This document shows positions 1 to 8,409 of a stretch of 64,000 bases of DNA, piece after piece (position 1 is the stretch's first letter; each line of letters starts with the position of its first letter). The stretch covers positions 1 to 64,000 of the forward strand of contig CAZVZK010000039.1 in assembly GCA_964630925.1 (NCBI GenBank). Direction: 5' to 3'. The position numbers and the translations under genes are program-made. The notes below the pieces were generated by a model. That model was given only the letters and a program-made list of their open reading frames with translations, did no database searches and was not told where the DNA came from. This DNA comes from RGDT01 sp964630925. Lineage in GTDB: Bacteria; Planctomycetota; Planctomycetia; Gemmatales; Gemmataceae.

Positions 1-230
1 CCAAGGACTTGCGCCCGGCTAAACGGTGCGAAGAATCACTCACTCCGCAGAGCTGAGCCGGCCGCCGGCGAGCGGGGGTGCGTGAGCGGCCCGAGTGGGG
101 CGTGAGCGGGTCAGGCTGTTGTCACTCGGTGACAGACGCCGGATCAGAGTGGCGGTGACGCTGTCTGACTCGGGGCGCAGACGCATCCCCGCTCGCCGAC
201 GGCCGGGGCCGCCCGCGTCACGGAGGGTGG

Positions 231-1121
231 TCAGGAGAGGTAGTCCTCGATCTTGAGCAGCCCGTTGGACGAGGCGCAGGCGCCGCGCGCCTCCGACTCG
301 ATGGCGCGGAACACGCCGTCGATGAAGGGCAGGGCGGGGGCGGCGGGGGCGGGCGGCGGGTCCTGTCCCGGCGGCAGGGCGGCGATGGTTCTGCGGTAGT
401 TGATGTGGACGCGGCGGCGCTGGTCGCGTGTGGGGATGCCCACGTCACGGTACACGTCGAGGTAGCAGCCGGCGCAGGCGGCGATGCCGTCGTCGCCGTT
501 GCCGAGGGCGTTGCGCTGGTACTCCTCCATGCGGAGGATGGCGGTGGTGCGGTAGGTGTGGACGTTGGCGAGGGAGACGACCTTGGGGGTCGCGACGCGG
601 AGCATGTCGAGGGCGAGGTCGCCGTGCATCACGTCGATGACGCGGTCTGGGCCGATGTTGACGCGCTGGGGGAGCTGCTGGGTGTTGCCGCACACGCGCT
701 CGAGGAAGCGGAGGCAGTCGGAGGCGATGGGGTCAGACGCGGCCGCCGTGGAGGTGCGGGCGAGGAAGCCGGGGTCGATGCCGAGGTTGCAGAAGTGGGC
801 GGCGTCCATGCTGCCGAAGTCCGACGAATTCTGGGTGACGACGCCTGTGTCGGTGTCGTCGAAGGCGCGGTACTCGGTCCACTTGCCCCGGCGGAAGCCG
901 GTGTCGATCTGGTCGGTGGCGGTGACGCTCACGCCGTCGGCGCCGCCGAGGCGCAGGTGCGGGGCGACGGCGTTGAGGCGGTTGACGAGCACCCGCATGA
1001 GGAAGAGGTAGTAGAAGAAGTGGTTGGCCCGCTCGCGGGCGTGCCGATACAGGGACGATTTGAGGTCGCCGGCGAGGTCCACGCCGGCCGGGGAGCGATC
1101 ACCGAACTTCCGCTTGCCCAT
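231..1121 (-). CDS. Hypothetical protein, 296 aa
   Basis: No family recognised. The protein appears soluble, with no signal peptide or membrane span. I chose the ATG at 1121 because the open frame further upstream is Arg/Pro-rich antisense shadow, while ordinary protein sequence begins at MGKRKFG. The N-terminal part has an aromatic, basic helix (RERANHFFYYLFLMRVLVN), and the last third has a closely spaced cysteine pair (CAGCYLDVYRD) that could bind a metal or form a disulfide, although no second pair is obvious. It is divergent from the gene at 1241, with about 120 bases between them. The 230 bases downstream to the window edge hold no gene I can support. That it is a real gene is likely from its composition; its function is unknown. 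Confidence 0.6.
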   Translation of the reverse strand: MGKRKFGDRSPAGVDLAGDLKSSLYRHARERANHFFYYLFLMRVLVNRLNAVAPHLRLGGADGVSVTATDQIDTGFRRGKWTEYRAFDDTDTGVVTQNSSDFGSMDAAHFCNLGIDPGFLARTSTAAASDPIASDCLRFLERVCGNTQQLPQRVNIGPDRVIDVMHGDLALDMLRVATPKVVSLANVHTYRTTAILRMEEYQRNALGNGDDGIAACAGCYLDVYRDVGIPTRDQRRRVHINYRRTIAALPPGQDPPPAPAAPALPFIDGVFRAIESEARGACASSNGLLKIEDYLS

Positions 1122-1205
1122 GATGTGCCTCGGGAGGAGTGCGCGCCGCCCTATCAGGAAAAGCGGGAGCCGAGGCGGGGATAGGACACCGGCCCCCCCC
1201 TCGTC

Positions 1206-1211
1206 TACACT
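1206..1211 (+). promoter_or_regulatory. Possible -10 element TACACT
   Basis: TACACT lies 29 bases before the ATG at 1241 and resembles the TACAAT/TACACT hexamers found before several other starts in this window. No convincing -35 box is visible, so this is only suggestive. Confidence 0.25.
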
Positions 1212-1240
1212 CCCAGGAGACACCATCAAGGGCCGTGGAC

Positions 1241-1996
1241 ATGCTCGCCATCCTCGCGCTGTGCGCCCCCCTACCGCTCGACCTGTCGGCCGCGGCCAAG
1301 GCGGAGGCGTTGAAGCGCGTCGCCGCCCTGGCGCGGGATATGGAGGCGGGCAACACCGCCTTCGGGGCCGAGGAGGCGGCGGACGCCATCGGCAAACTCG
1401 GCAACCCCGTCGCGGCCCAGCGCGTCCTCGCCGGACGCTACCCGCACGCGAAGGAGATTGAGAAGTGCGCCATCCTGTACGTCCTGAACCGCATCGGTGT
1501 TGAAGGCGCTGTTGGGGCGATGTCGGCCATCGCCGACGACGCATCCGTCCACAGGCCGAAGCACCCCAACAACATGTCGTTCGCCACGTTCTACGTCCTC
1601 GACCGCCTGATGCACCACGCCTGGGGGCGGCTGCCGAGGGAGGACAAGGAGGAGAAGGAGGCGAAGGAGGGGGAGGCGAAGAGGGGCGAGGACGACCCCC
1701 CGCCGCCCCCGGTGCCGACTTCGCGTGTCTCGAAGGACGGGACGGTCACGACGGGGACGCTCGAAGACCGCAAGGAGTTGCTGCGCCTGGTCGTGGCGGG
1801 CGGCCTGCACCTGCGGGAACGCCGCCGCGAGGGCTACCCGCTGCCGGAGGCCGGCGAGATGGACTGGGTGCGGACGCTGGCCGGGCACGCCTTCGTCCGC
1901 CTGCGTGGGCGGTCGAGCGGCGTGGACCTACTCTTCCGGAAGGACGCCAAGGGGAAGTGGGTGCTGGCCACCACGCTCGGCCACTGGGTGAATTGA
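1241..1996 (+). CDS. Hypothetical protein, 251 aa, possibly secreted, HEAT-like
   Basis: No named family recognised. The start at 1241 gives a short hydrophobic N-terminus (MLAILALCAPLPLDLSAAA) that could be a signal peptide; the frame upstream of it overlaps the divergent gene and reads as noise. Residues about 20-110 form amphipathic helices with HEAT/ARM-like spacing (EEAADAIGKLGNPVAAQRVL). A charged low-complexity linker rich in Glu, Lys and Pro follows around residues 130-165, then a basic C-terminal domain ending DAKGKWVLATTLGHWVN. The shape suggests a secreted scaffold or binding protein, but that is inference. The 198 bases to rfbA hold only a 33-codon GTG-initiated frame (2000-2101) that I do not trust as a gene. 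Confidence 0.6.
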   Translation: MLAILALCAPLPLDLSAAAKAEALKRVAALARDMEAGNTAFGAEEAADAIGKLGNPVAAQRVLAGRYPHAKEIEKCAILYVLNRIGVEGAVGAMSAIADDASVHRPKHPNNMSFATFYVLDRLMHHAWGRLPREDKEEKEAKEGEAKRGEDDPPPPPVPTSRVSKDGTVTTGTLEDRKELLRLVVAGGLHLRERRREGYPLPEAGEMDWVRTLAGHAFVRLRGRSSGVDLLFRKDAKGKWVLATTLGHWVN

Positions 1997-2194
1997 TCCG
2001 TGCGCATCCTCGTGCCCGCGCTGTCGATGTACTTCGCCGACATGGCCCTGACGCTCGCCGGGCGCCGGGCAGCCGGGGCCTATTGGGCCGGCGACTGCTG
2101 ACGCGGCACGATCCGTCTTGACCGAAGATGGGTGGTTCGGGTAAGACAGTGATGGGATTTCCCAAGAAGAGCGAACCCGCACGGAGGCGGCACC

Positions 2195-3091
2195 ATGAAG
2201 GGCATCCTGCTCGCCGGGGGCAACGGCTCCCGTTTGTTCCCGCTCACACAGGTCGTCAGCAAGCAGCTCCTCGCCTGCTACGACAAGCCGGTCATCTACT
2301 ACCCCCTCTCGCTCCTCATGCTCGCGGGCATCCGCGAGGCCCTCATCATCAGCACCCCCCAGGACACCCCACGCATCGAGGGCCTCCTCGGCGACGGCTC
2401 CTCCCTCGGCCTCGACCTCACGTACAAGGTGCAGCCGAAGCCCGCCGGCATCGCCCAGGCGTTCCTCCTCGCCGAGGACTTCCTCGCCGGCGACCCCTGC
2501 TGCCTCGTCCTCGGCGACAACCTCCTCTACGGCCAGAACCTCCCCGAATTGCTGCGTTCCGCGGCGCGGATCGAGTCCGGCGCCCAGGTGTTCGCCTACC
2601 AGGTGCGCGACCCGGAGCGTTACGGCGTCGTCGAGTTCGGCCACGACTTCAAGGCCCTCTCCATCGAGGAGAAGCCCGCCGAGCCGCGCTCCCCCTGGGC
2701 CGTCACCGGCCTGTACTTCTACGGCCCCGACGTGGTGGACGTGGCCAAGGGGCTGAAGCCGTCGGCGCGTGGCGAGCTGGAGATCACCGACGTGAACCGG
2801 GCCTACCTGGCGCGCGGCGAGCTGAAGGTGACGGCGCTGGGCCGCGGCGTCGCGTGGATGGACATGGGGACGCCGGAGTCGCTGCTGTCGGCGTCGCTGT
2901 TCGTGCAGACGCTGGAGGAGCGGACCGGCCTGAAGATCGCCTGCGTCGAGGAGGTGGCGCTGGGCATGGGCTTCGTGTCGGCCGCGAGTTTCGAGCGCCT
3001 TGCCGCCGGGGCCGGGAACAGCGAGTATGGCCGGTACCTGAAGCGCGTGCTGCTGGAGCACCGCGGCACCTACGGACGCCAGGCGGCTTGA
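2195..3091 (+). CDS. rfbA: Glucose-1-phosphate thymidylyltransferase
   Basis: Makes dTDP-glucose from glucose 1-phosphate and dTTP, the first step towards dTDP-L-rhamnose for surface polysaccharide. The 298 residues match the usual RmlA/RfbA length. The N-terminal nucleotide-binding signature LAGGNGSRLFPLT is intact, followed by KQLLACYDKPVIYYPLS, the metal-site region VLGDNLLYG, and the typical VTGLYFY and GELEITDVNRAYL segments. The family is certain; it could act on a related sugar phosphate. No other rml genes are nearby, so it is not in a rhamnose operon here. Its stop lies 5 bases before the ung ATG, suggesting co-transcription. Confidence 0.95.
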   Translation: MKGILLAGGNGSRLFPLTQVVSKQLLACYDKPVIYYPLSLLMLAGIREALIISTPQDTPRIEGLLGDGSSLGLDLTYKVQPKPAGIAQAFLLAEDFLAGDPCCLVLGDNLLYGQNLPELLRSAARIESGAQVFAYQVRDPERYGVVEFGHDFKALSIEEKPAEPRSPWAVTGLYFYGPDVVDVAKGLKPSARGELEITDVNRAYLARGELKVTALGRGVAWMDMGTPESLLSASLFVQTLEERTGLKIACVEEVALGMGFVSAASFERLAAGAGNSEYGRYLKRVLLEHRGTYGRQAA

Positions 3092-3096
3092 GACCC

Positions 3097-3786
3097 ATGA
3101 CACCCGGCCGATTGCCCGAGGACTGGCGCGAGGCCCTCGCGCCGCTGTTCGCCGCCCCCTGGTTCGCCGGGCTGCGCGAGTTCGTCGATGCGCAGCGGGC
3201 GTCCCATGAGGTCTTCCCGACGGACGAGGACGTGTTCAACGCCTTCCGCGCCACGCCCCTGGCGCGCGTCAAGGTGCTCCTGCTCGGCCAGGACCCGTAC
3301 CACGGCCCCGGCCAGGCGCACGGCATGTGCTTCTCGGTGCGGCCCGGCGTCAAGCCGCCGCCGTCGCTCGTCAACATGCTCAAGGAGCTGAAGGCCGACC
3401 AGGGCTGCCCCATCCCGCCACACGGATACCTCGGCGCGTGGGCGGAGCGCGGCGTGCTGCTACTCAACGCCGTGCTGACGGTGCGCCGCTCCGAGCCGAA
3501 CTCGCACAAGGACAAGGGCTGGGAGAAGTTCACCGACGGCGTCATCGAGGTGCTGAACGCCCGCGAGGCGCCCGTGGTCTTCGCCTTGTGGGGCGGGTTC
3601 GCCCAGAAGAAGGCGAAGAAGGTGTCGGGGCCGCAACACCGCGTGGTGACGGCGGCCCACCCGTCGCCGCTGTCGGCGGCGAAGTTCCTCGGGGCGAAGC
3701 CGTATTCGGCGATCAACGCCGCGCTGGAGGAGGTGGGCACAGGGGCCATCGACTGGTGCCTGCCGACGGAGGCCGCTCCGGCGTGA
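3097..3786 (+). CDS. ung: Uracil-DNA glycosylase, family 1
   Basis: Removes uracil from DNA to start base-excision repair in the cytoplasm. The 229 residues match family 1 length. The water-activating motif GQDPYHG carries the catalytic Asp at about residue 66, and the leucine-loop motif AHPSPLS carries the catalytic His at about residue 188. LLNAVLTV and VVFALWGGFAQ are also characteristic. The start at 3097 is the first ATG after the rfbA stop and begins the recognisable protein; the longer frame open from 2128 is antigenic noise across rfbA. It ends 19 bases before the convergent truncated pgpH copy. Confidence 0.95.
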   Translation: MTPGRLPEDWREALAPLFAAPWFAGLREFVDAQRASHEVFPTDEDVFNAFRATPLARVKVLLLGQDPYHGPGQAHGMCFSVRPGVKPPPSLVNMLKELKADQGCPIPPHGYLGAWAERGVLLLNAVLTVRRSEPNSHKDKGWEKFTDGVIEVLNAREAPVVFALWGGFAQKKAKKVSGPQHRVVTAAHPSPLSAAKFLGAKPYSAINAALEEVGTGAIDWCLPTEAAPA

Positions 3787-3805
3787 CGGGCGGCTCCCCT
3801 TGGCC

Positions 3806-4216
3806 TCACCCCGCCTTGCGCTCCGGCTCGGGGTACTTGATGCGGTTGTGGTACAGCGCCGCCAGCCCCTTGCACAGCGCCTCCTCCACCTGGTGCAGCT
3901 CCGTCAGCGTCAGGCCCGACTCCTCGAACTGACCGTCCAGAAGACGCTTCATCATCAGGTCCCGCACCAGCCTCCGCAGGCTCCCCGGCGTCGGCTGCGC
4001 CAACGCCCGGCTCGCGCTCTCCACCGCGTCGGAGAGCATCACCACCGCCGCCTCGCGCGTCTGCGGCCTCGGCCCCGGGTAGCGGAACGTCTGCTCCAGC
4101 GGGTGCGGCACGCCCTCCCGCGCCTCCGGGGCGTTGCCCGACTCCTCGTGGTCCTTCAACGCCTGCCGGTAGAAGTACTCCACCAGCGTCGTCCCGTGGT
4201 GCTGCCGGATGAAGTC
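3806..4216 (-). pseudogene. Truncated second copy of the pgpH 3' end
   Basis: Carries the last 136 or so codons of the intact gene at 7999-9786, from DFIRQHHG to the stop, and nothing before it. It has no start codon, lacks the HD metal-binding pair, and upstream of 4216 the match breaks off at once. By my reading only three bases differ from the intact copy over 411 bp (3812, 3821 and 3866), all near the 3' end, so the duplication is recent or maintained by gene conversion. It should not make an active enzyme. It forms one border of the inserted sigma/kinase cassette. Confidence 0.9.
3806..4216. repeat. 411 bp direct repeat, copy 1
   Basis: Direct repeat with 7999-8409 at a constant offset of 4,193 bp and about 99 percent identity by eye. 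The match ends sharply after GATGAAGTC. The two copies have the same orientation and enclose the ECF sigma factor and kinase. Confidence 0.93.
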
Positions 4217-4262
4217 AACCACGCGCCCGATGAGAGTGGATGGCGTGGGAGGACCGCACCGC

Positions 4263-4268
4263 GTATCA
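4263..4268 (+). promoter_or_regulatory. Possible -10 element TATCAT
   Basis: TATCAT in the 90-base gap between direct repeat copy 1 and the ECF sigma gene, 38 bases before its ATG. No clear -35 box. It would let the cassette carry its own promoter. Confidence 0.25.
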
Positions 4269-4306
4269 TCGGTTGACGGGATTCCTCTCCGCGACCGTGG
4301 TGACCC

Positions 4307-4876
4307 ATGAACGAAGTCATGCGTGCCATGTCGGCCATCGAGGCCGGTAACCCCCAGGCCGCCGAAGACCTGTTGCCGCTCGTCTACGCCGAGTTGAAAA
4401 GGCTCGCCGGCGCGAGGCTGGCCAGGGAGCAGCCCGGGCAAACACTGCAGCCGACCGCCCTGGTCCATGAGGCCTATCTCCGCCTGGTCGGCGACCAGAA
4501 GTACAACGGGCGCGGGCACTTCTTCGCCGCCGCCGCCGAGGCCATGCGCCGCATCCTCATCGACCGGGTGCGCCGGAAGCGTCGCGCGCGGCACGGCGGC
4601 GGCCTCAAGCGGCTCGACCTGGATGACGTGCCGGACGCCTCCCGACCTGACGAGCGGTTGCTGGCTCTGGACGAAGCGGTCGAGCGGTTGGGCAGGCAGG
4701 CCCCGGACAGGGCGGCCCTGGTCAAGCTCCGCTACTTCGCCGGGCTGACCCTGGAAGAGGCGGCGGCCTGCCTCGGCCTCTCGCTGGCCACGGCCAAGCG
4801 CCGCTGGGAGGTGGCCCGGGCCTGGCTGTACGCGGCCATCGAGGAGGGCGAGGGAGAAAAACCGGAAATGGCGTGA
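4307..4876 (+). CDS. ECF-type RNA polymerase sigma factor
   Basis: A 189-residue sigma factor expected to direct RNA polymerase to a small regulon. Region 2 includes LLPLVYAELKRLAGARLA and LQPTALVHEAYLRLV, followed by FFAAAAEAMRRILIDRVRRK; this arrangement is typical of the TIGR02999-type ECF factors common in planctomycetes. Region 4 is a helix-turn-helix (LTLEEAAACLGLSLATAKRRW, about residues 148-168). No anti-sigma gene is adjacent; instead a membrane Ser/Thr kinase follows about 260 bases downstream, fitting ECF groups controlled by kinases. An internal ATG at codon 5 is an alternative start. The gene lies between the two copies of the pgpH direct repeat. Confidence 0.9.
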   Translation: MNEVMRAMSAIEAGNPQAAEDLLPLVYAELKRLAGARLAREQPGQTLQPTALVHEAYLRLVGDQKYNGRGHFFAAAAEAMRRILIDRVRRKRRARHGGGLKRLDLDDVPDASRPDERLLALDEAVERLGRQAPDRAALVKLRYFAGLTLEEAAACLGLSLATAKRRWEVARAWLYAAIEEGEGEKPEMA

Positions 4877-4973
4877 GCCGAATCGGCGCGGACGACGCAC
4901 TGTCTTGCGAGGCGGCGTCCGGACCCGATGGGGCCGGGCCGCCTCCTCCAGGCCGCCGACAAGGGGAGCCGTC

Positions 4974-5108
4974 ATGTTGCTGACCAGCGAGAAGAACGTG
5001 CTCGGTATCGTCCCGCCCGCCCCGGCCCGGGCCTCCGCGCCCGCCGTGTCGGCCTGGAGCCGCTTCCTGGCCGCCCTGCTGCGGGCCTTGGCGAGCTGGC
5101 CGGCCTGA
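4974..5108 (+). CDS. Small ORF of 44 aa between sigma factor and kinase
   Basis: No family recognised. The frame begins at an ATG preceded by GGGGAGCC, a plausible ribosome site, and ends 29 bases before the kinase start. The peptide has a polar N-terminus (MLLTSEKNVLGI), an Ala/Pro linker and a hydrophobic C-terminal helix (WSRFLAALLRALASW). It could be a small membrane-associated peptide or a leader that couples translation of the kinase. It is too short for composition to prove coding, so treat it as tentative. Confidence 0.35.
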   Translation: MLLTSEKNVLGIVPPAPARASAPAVSAWSRFLAALLRALASWPA

Positions 5109-5137
5109 CCACGGAGGCACACTCGGGGGATTTCGCC

Positions 5138-7987
5138 ATGGGTGACGACGACAGGCTGGACTCCATCTTCAGCGAGGCGGTCGGGATCGCCTCGCCCGAA
5201 GAGCGGGCGGCATACATCGCACGTGCCTGTGGGCCCGACGCCGAGCTGCGGGCGGGCGTCGAGAGGCTGATCGCGGCGCATCATCGCGCCGGGTCCTTCC
5301 TCGAACGGCCGCTGCCACGGCCCGAGGGCCTCACCTCCGCCCTGTCGCCCCGCCCGGAGGGCGTCGGCCCAGGCGCCATGATCGGACCGTACCGCCTGCT
5401 CCAGGCCCTGGGCGAGGGCGGCATGGGCGAGGTCTGGCTCGCGGAACAGGCCTCCCCGATCAAGCGGCGGGTGGCCCTGAAGCTGATCAAGGCGGGCATG
5501 GACAGTGCTCAGGTGCTGCGGCGGTTCCAGGCGGAGCAGCAGGCCCTGGCCATGATGGACCATCCGGGGATCGCCAAGGTGTTCGACAGCGGCGCCGCCG
5601 AGTCTGGACGGCCCTACTTCGTCATGGAGTTCATTCCGGGGGTCGCGATCACCCGCTACTGCGACGAGCTGAACCTCCCCCTGCGAGAGCGGCTGGGGCT
5701 CTTCGTGGCCGTCTGCGCCGCGGTGCAGCACGCCCACCAGAAGGGGGTCATCCACCGCGACATCAAGCCCTCCAACGTCCTCGTTTGCATGGTGGAGGGC
5801 AGGCCCGTCCCCAAGGTGATCGACTTCGGCGTGGCCAAGGCGCTGCACCAAAAGCTGTCCGAGGGGTCGATGTACACCGAGATCGGGGCCGTGGTCGGCA
5901 CCCTGGAGTACATGCCGCCCGAGCAGGCCGAGCTGAGCATCCTGGACATCGACACGCGCGCCGACATCTACGCCCTGGGGGTGTTGCTGTACGAGCTGCT
6001 GACCGGCTCGACTCCCCTGGAAGGCGGCCGCCTCAAGAAGGCGGCGTTCATGGAGGTGTTGCGCATCATCAAGGAGGTGGAGCCGCCTCGGCCCAGCACG
6101 CGCCTGACGGACTCCGGGGACGCCCTGCCCGCGCTCGCGGCGAAGCGTCGGGCCAGCCCCGCGGCCCTCGTGCAGGCCCTGCGCGGTGACCTGGACTGGG
6201 TGGTCATGAAGTGCCTCGAGAAGGACCGCACGAGACGGTACCCGACGGCGAGCGAGCTGGCCGTCGACGTGGATCACTACCTGAAGGACGAGCCGGTCGC
6301 GGCGCGGCCACCGTCGGCCTGGTATCGCATGGGGAAATTCGCACGCCGGAACCTCGTGGCCCTGGCGACAGCGGCGGCGTTCGTGGCCGTGCTTGCGGGG
6401 AGCGCCGTGGCCGGGGTCTGGCTGGCGTTGCAGGCGCGGGCCGCGGCAGGCGAGGCCCGCGAGGCCCAGGGGAAAGCCGAGGCCGAGGCCGCACGTGCCG
6501 TCGCGGCCGAGGAGGGGCTGGCCCAGAGCCTCCAGCAGGTGACCGACGCGAAGCAGCAGGTCGAGGACGCGGGGGCCGCGCGGGACCGCGAGGCCGCCAT
6601 CGCCCGCGCCGTCAACGACTTCCTGTGCCACGACCTGCTGGCCCTGGCGGACCCGCTGCGCCGGGGCCGGAGAGACATTCCGCTCCGCGAGGTGCTGGAC
6701 CGGGCGGCCGGCGCCGCGCGCGGCCGGCTGGGTGGTCAGCCGGCAGCCGAGGCAGCCGTCCGCCACACCATCGGCGAGGCCTACCTGGGGCTGGGGGAGT
6801 ACGAATCGGCCGGCGCCCAACTGGAGGAGGCGTGCCGCATCCGCCGCAAGGAGCTGGGCGTGGATCACCCCGACACCTTGCTCACGCTGGCCAGGCTGGG
6901 CGACCTCCACACCAACATGGGGCGGATGAAGTCGAGCCGGGAAGTCCTCGAATCGGCCCTGAAGGTGGCCGAGCAGAAGTTGGGGGGCGGACACCGCGTC
7001 ACGCTGGAGTGCCGGGACCGCCTCGGGCGCTCGCTGCTGGAGGCCGACGACTGGGAGGGTGCCCAGTTGCACCTACGCGAGGCCACCAAGGGGTATGTCA
7101 AGGCCCTGGGCGAGGGTCACCCCGACACGCTGGACGCGCTCGGCTACCTGGCCTGCCTACAGGTGTGGCAAGGCGACTTCAAGGCGGCGGAGGAGAGCTG
7201 CGGCCAGGGGTTGAAGTGGGCCAGGTGGATCGCCGACAAGGAGAAGAAAGAGGCGTCGGGCGAACATAGGGGCGAGTATCTTCAGGCCCACTTCCTGTTC
7301 CGGTACGGAATGCTCCATGCGGCCCGTGCCAGGGGCGAGAAGGACGGCAAGAGAGCAGCAGTGGGGTACGACGACGCGGATCGGTGCTTCGACGAGGCAC
7401 GCAAACGCTGCGAGAGCCTGTTGGGGCCGGACCATTACTACTCCGTCAACGTCAAGCTCCACCAGGCGCTGGCCTGGCACGACCGGGGGAGGCTCAAGGA
7501 GGCCGGGACACAGTTGCAGGCGTGCCTGGAGGCATACCGGGGGAAGTTGCCTCCGGGCCACCCGACCACCGCCCTCACCTGGGCGTGGTACGCCGACAAC
7601 CTGGTCGCACGGAAGGAATACCGGTCAGCCGAAACGGAGGCCCGGGCGATGCGGGAGGCCCGCACGAAGGCCGATCCGAATGCCAGGGTGGATGGGGTCG
7701 CGGAGTACGTGCTGGGCGCGGCCCTGGTCGGGCTCGGCAAGCCGAAGGAGGCGGAGGGGCATCTGCTGGCCGCCTACAAGGCGCTGAACACGAGCAAGCT
7801 CGCCGTCAGCCAGGGGTACGTGCTCGTGGAGACGTGCAAGGCGCTGGTGGATGTGTACAAGCCCCGCGGCAGCGCCGCGAGCAAAGTCGGCGAGAGTGGG
7901 GACGAGAAGAAATGGAAGAAATGGCAGCAGGAGCTGAAGAAGGCCGGTGAGGGGCGGCGGCACAGGCCGGCGCCCCCCGGGAAATGA
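5138..7987 (+). CDS. Membrane Ser/Thr protein kinase with TPR-like tail, 949 aa
   Basis: Hanks-type kinase likely to transmit a signal by phosphorylation, plausibly to the sigma factor just upstream. About 80 N-terminal residues precede the kinase domain, which has the glycine loop GEGGMGEVW, the lysine strand VALKLIKAG, the catalytic loop HRDIKPSN (His about 206, Asp about 208) and DFGVAK (about 229), so it should be active. A membrane span follows (LVALATAAAFVAVLAG, about residues 405-430), then an Ala/Glu-rich coiled coil and a long kinesin-light-chain-like TPR region (about 540-900), presumably outside the cytoplasm. GGGGA lies just before the ATG at 5138. The stop is 11 bases before direct repeat copy 2. 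Confidence 0.92.
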   Translation: MGDDDRLDSIFSEAVGIASPEERAAYIARACGPDAELRAGVERLIAAHHRAGSFLERPLPRPEGLTSALSPRPEGVGPGAMIGPYRLLQALGEGGMGEVWLAEQASPIKRRVALKLIKAGMDSAQVLRRFQAEQQALAMMDHPGIAKVFDSGAAESGRPYFVMEFIPGVAITRYCDELNLPLRERLGLFVAVCAAVQHAHQKGVIHRDIKPSNVLVCMVEGRPVPKVIDFGVAKALHQKLSEGSMYTEIGAVVGTLEYMPPEQAELSILDIDTRADIYALGVLLYELLTGSTPLEGGRLKKAAFMEVLRIIKEVEPPRPSTRLTDSGDALPALAAKRRASPAALVQALRGDLDWVVMKCLEKDRTRRYPTASELAVDVDHYLKDEPVAARPPSAWYRMGKFARRNLVALATAAAFVAVLAGSAVAGVWLALQARAAAGEAREAQGKAEAEAARAVAAEEGLAQSLQQVTDAKQQVEDAGAARDREAAIARAVNDFLCHDLLALADPLRRGRRDIPLREVLDRAAGAARGRLGGQPAAEAAVRHTIGEAYLGLGEYESAGAQLEEACRIRRKELGVDHPDTLLTLARLGDLHTNMGRMKSSREVLESALKVAEQKLGGGHRVTLECRDRLGRSLLEADDWEGAQLHLREATKGYVKALGEGHPDTLDALGYLACLQVWQGDFKAAEESCGQGLKWARWIADKEKKEASGEHRGEYLQAHFLFRYGMLHAARARGEKDGKRAAVGYDDADRCFDEARKRCESLLGPDHYYSVNVKLHQALAWHDRGRLKEAGTQLQACLEAYRGKLPPGHPTTALTWAWYADNLVARKEYRSAETEARAMREARTKADPNARVDGVAEYVLGAALVGLGKPKEAEGHLLAAYKALNTSKLAVSQGYVLVETCKALVDVYKPRGSAASKVGESGDEKKWKKWQQELKKAGEGRRHRPAPPGK

Positions 7988-7998
7988 GGCTGCCGTGG

Positions 7999-8409
7999 TC
8001 ACCCGGCCTTGCGTTCCGGCTCGGGGTACTTGATGCGGTTGTGGTACAGCGCCGCCAGGCCCTTGCACAGCGCCTCCTCCACCTGGTGCAGCTCCGTCAG
8101 CGTCAGGCCCGACTCCTCGAACTGACCGTCCAGAAGACGCTTCATCATCAGGTCCCGCACCAGCCTCCGCAGGCTCCCCGGCGTCGGCTGCGCCAACGCC
8201 CGGCTCGCGCTCTCCACCGCGTCGGAGAGCATCACCACCGCCGCCTCGCGCGTCTGCGGCCTCGGCCCCGGGTAGCGGAACGTCTGCTCCAGCGGGTGCG
8301 GCACGCCCTCCCGCGCCTCCGGGGCGTTGCCCGACTCCTCGTGGTCCTTCAACGCCTGCCGGTAGAAGTACTCCACCAGCGTCGTCCCGTGGTGCTGCCG
8401 GATGAAGTC
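7999..8409. repeat. 411 bp direct repeat, copy 2 (3' end of intact pgpH)
   Basis: Partner of 3806-4216. Here the repeat is the natural 3' end of pgpH and continues without a break into the rest of that gene, so this copy is taken as the original. Confidence 0.93.

Noticed and set aside
4217..4306. Integrase attachment site at the cassette border
   Set aside because: No tRNA gene, no integrase and no short att-like core; the border repeat is 411 bp of coding sequence.
3806..7072. Very long minus-strand frame (1,088 codons) opposite the kinase gene
   Set aside because: Only its last 136 codons are real sequence (the truncated pgpH copy). The rest is antisense to the kinase, which has complete catalytic motifs, and such long frames are common in high-GC DNA.
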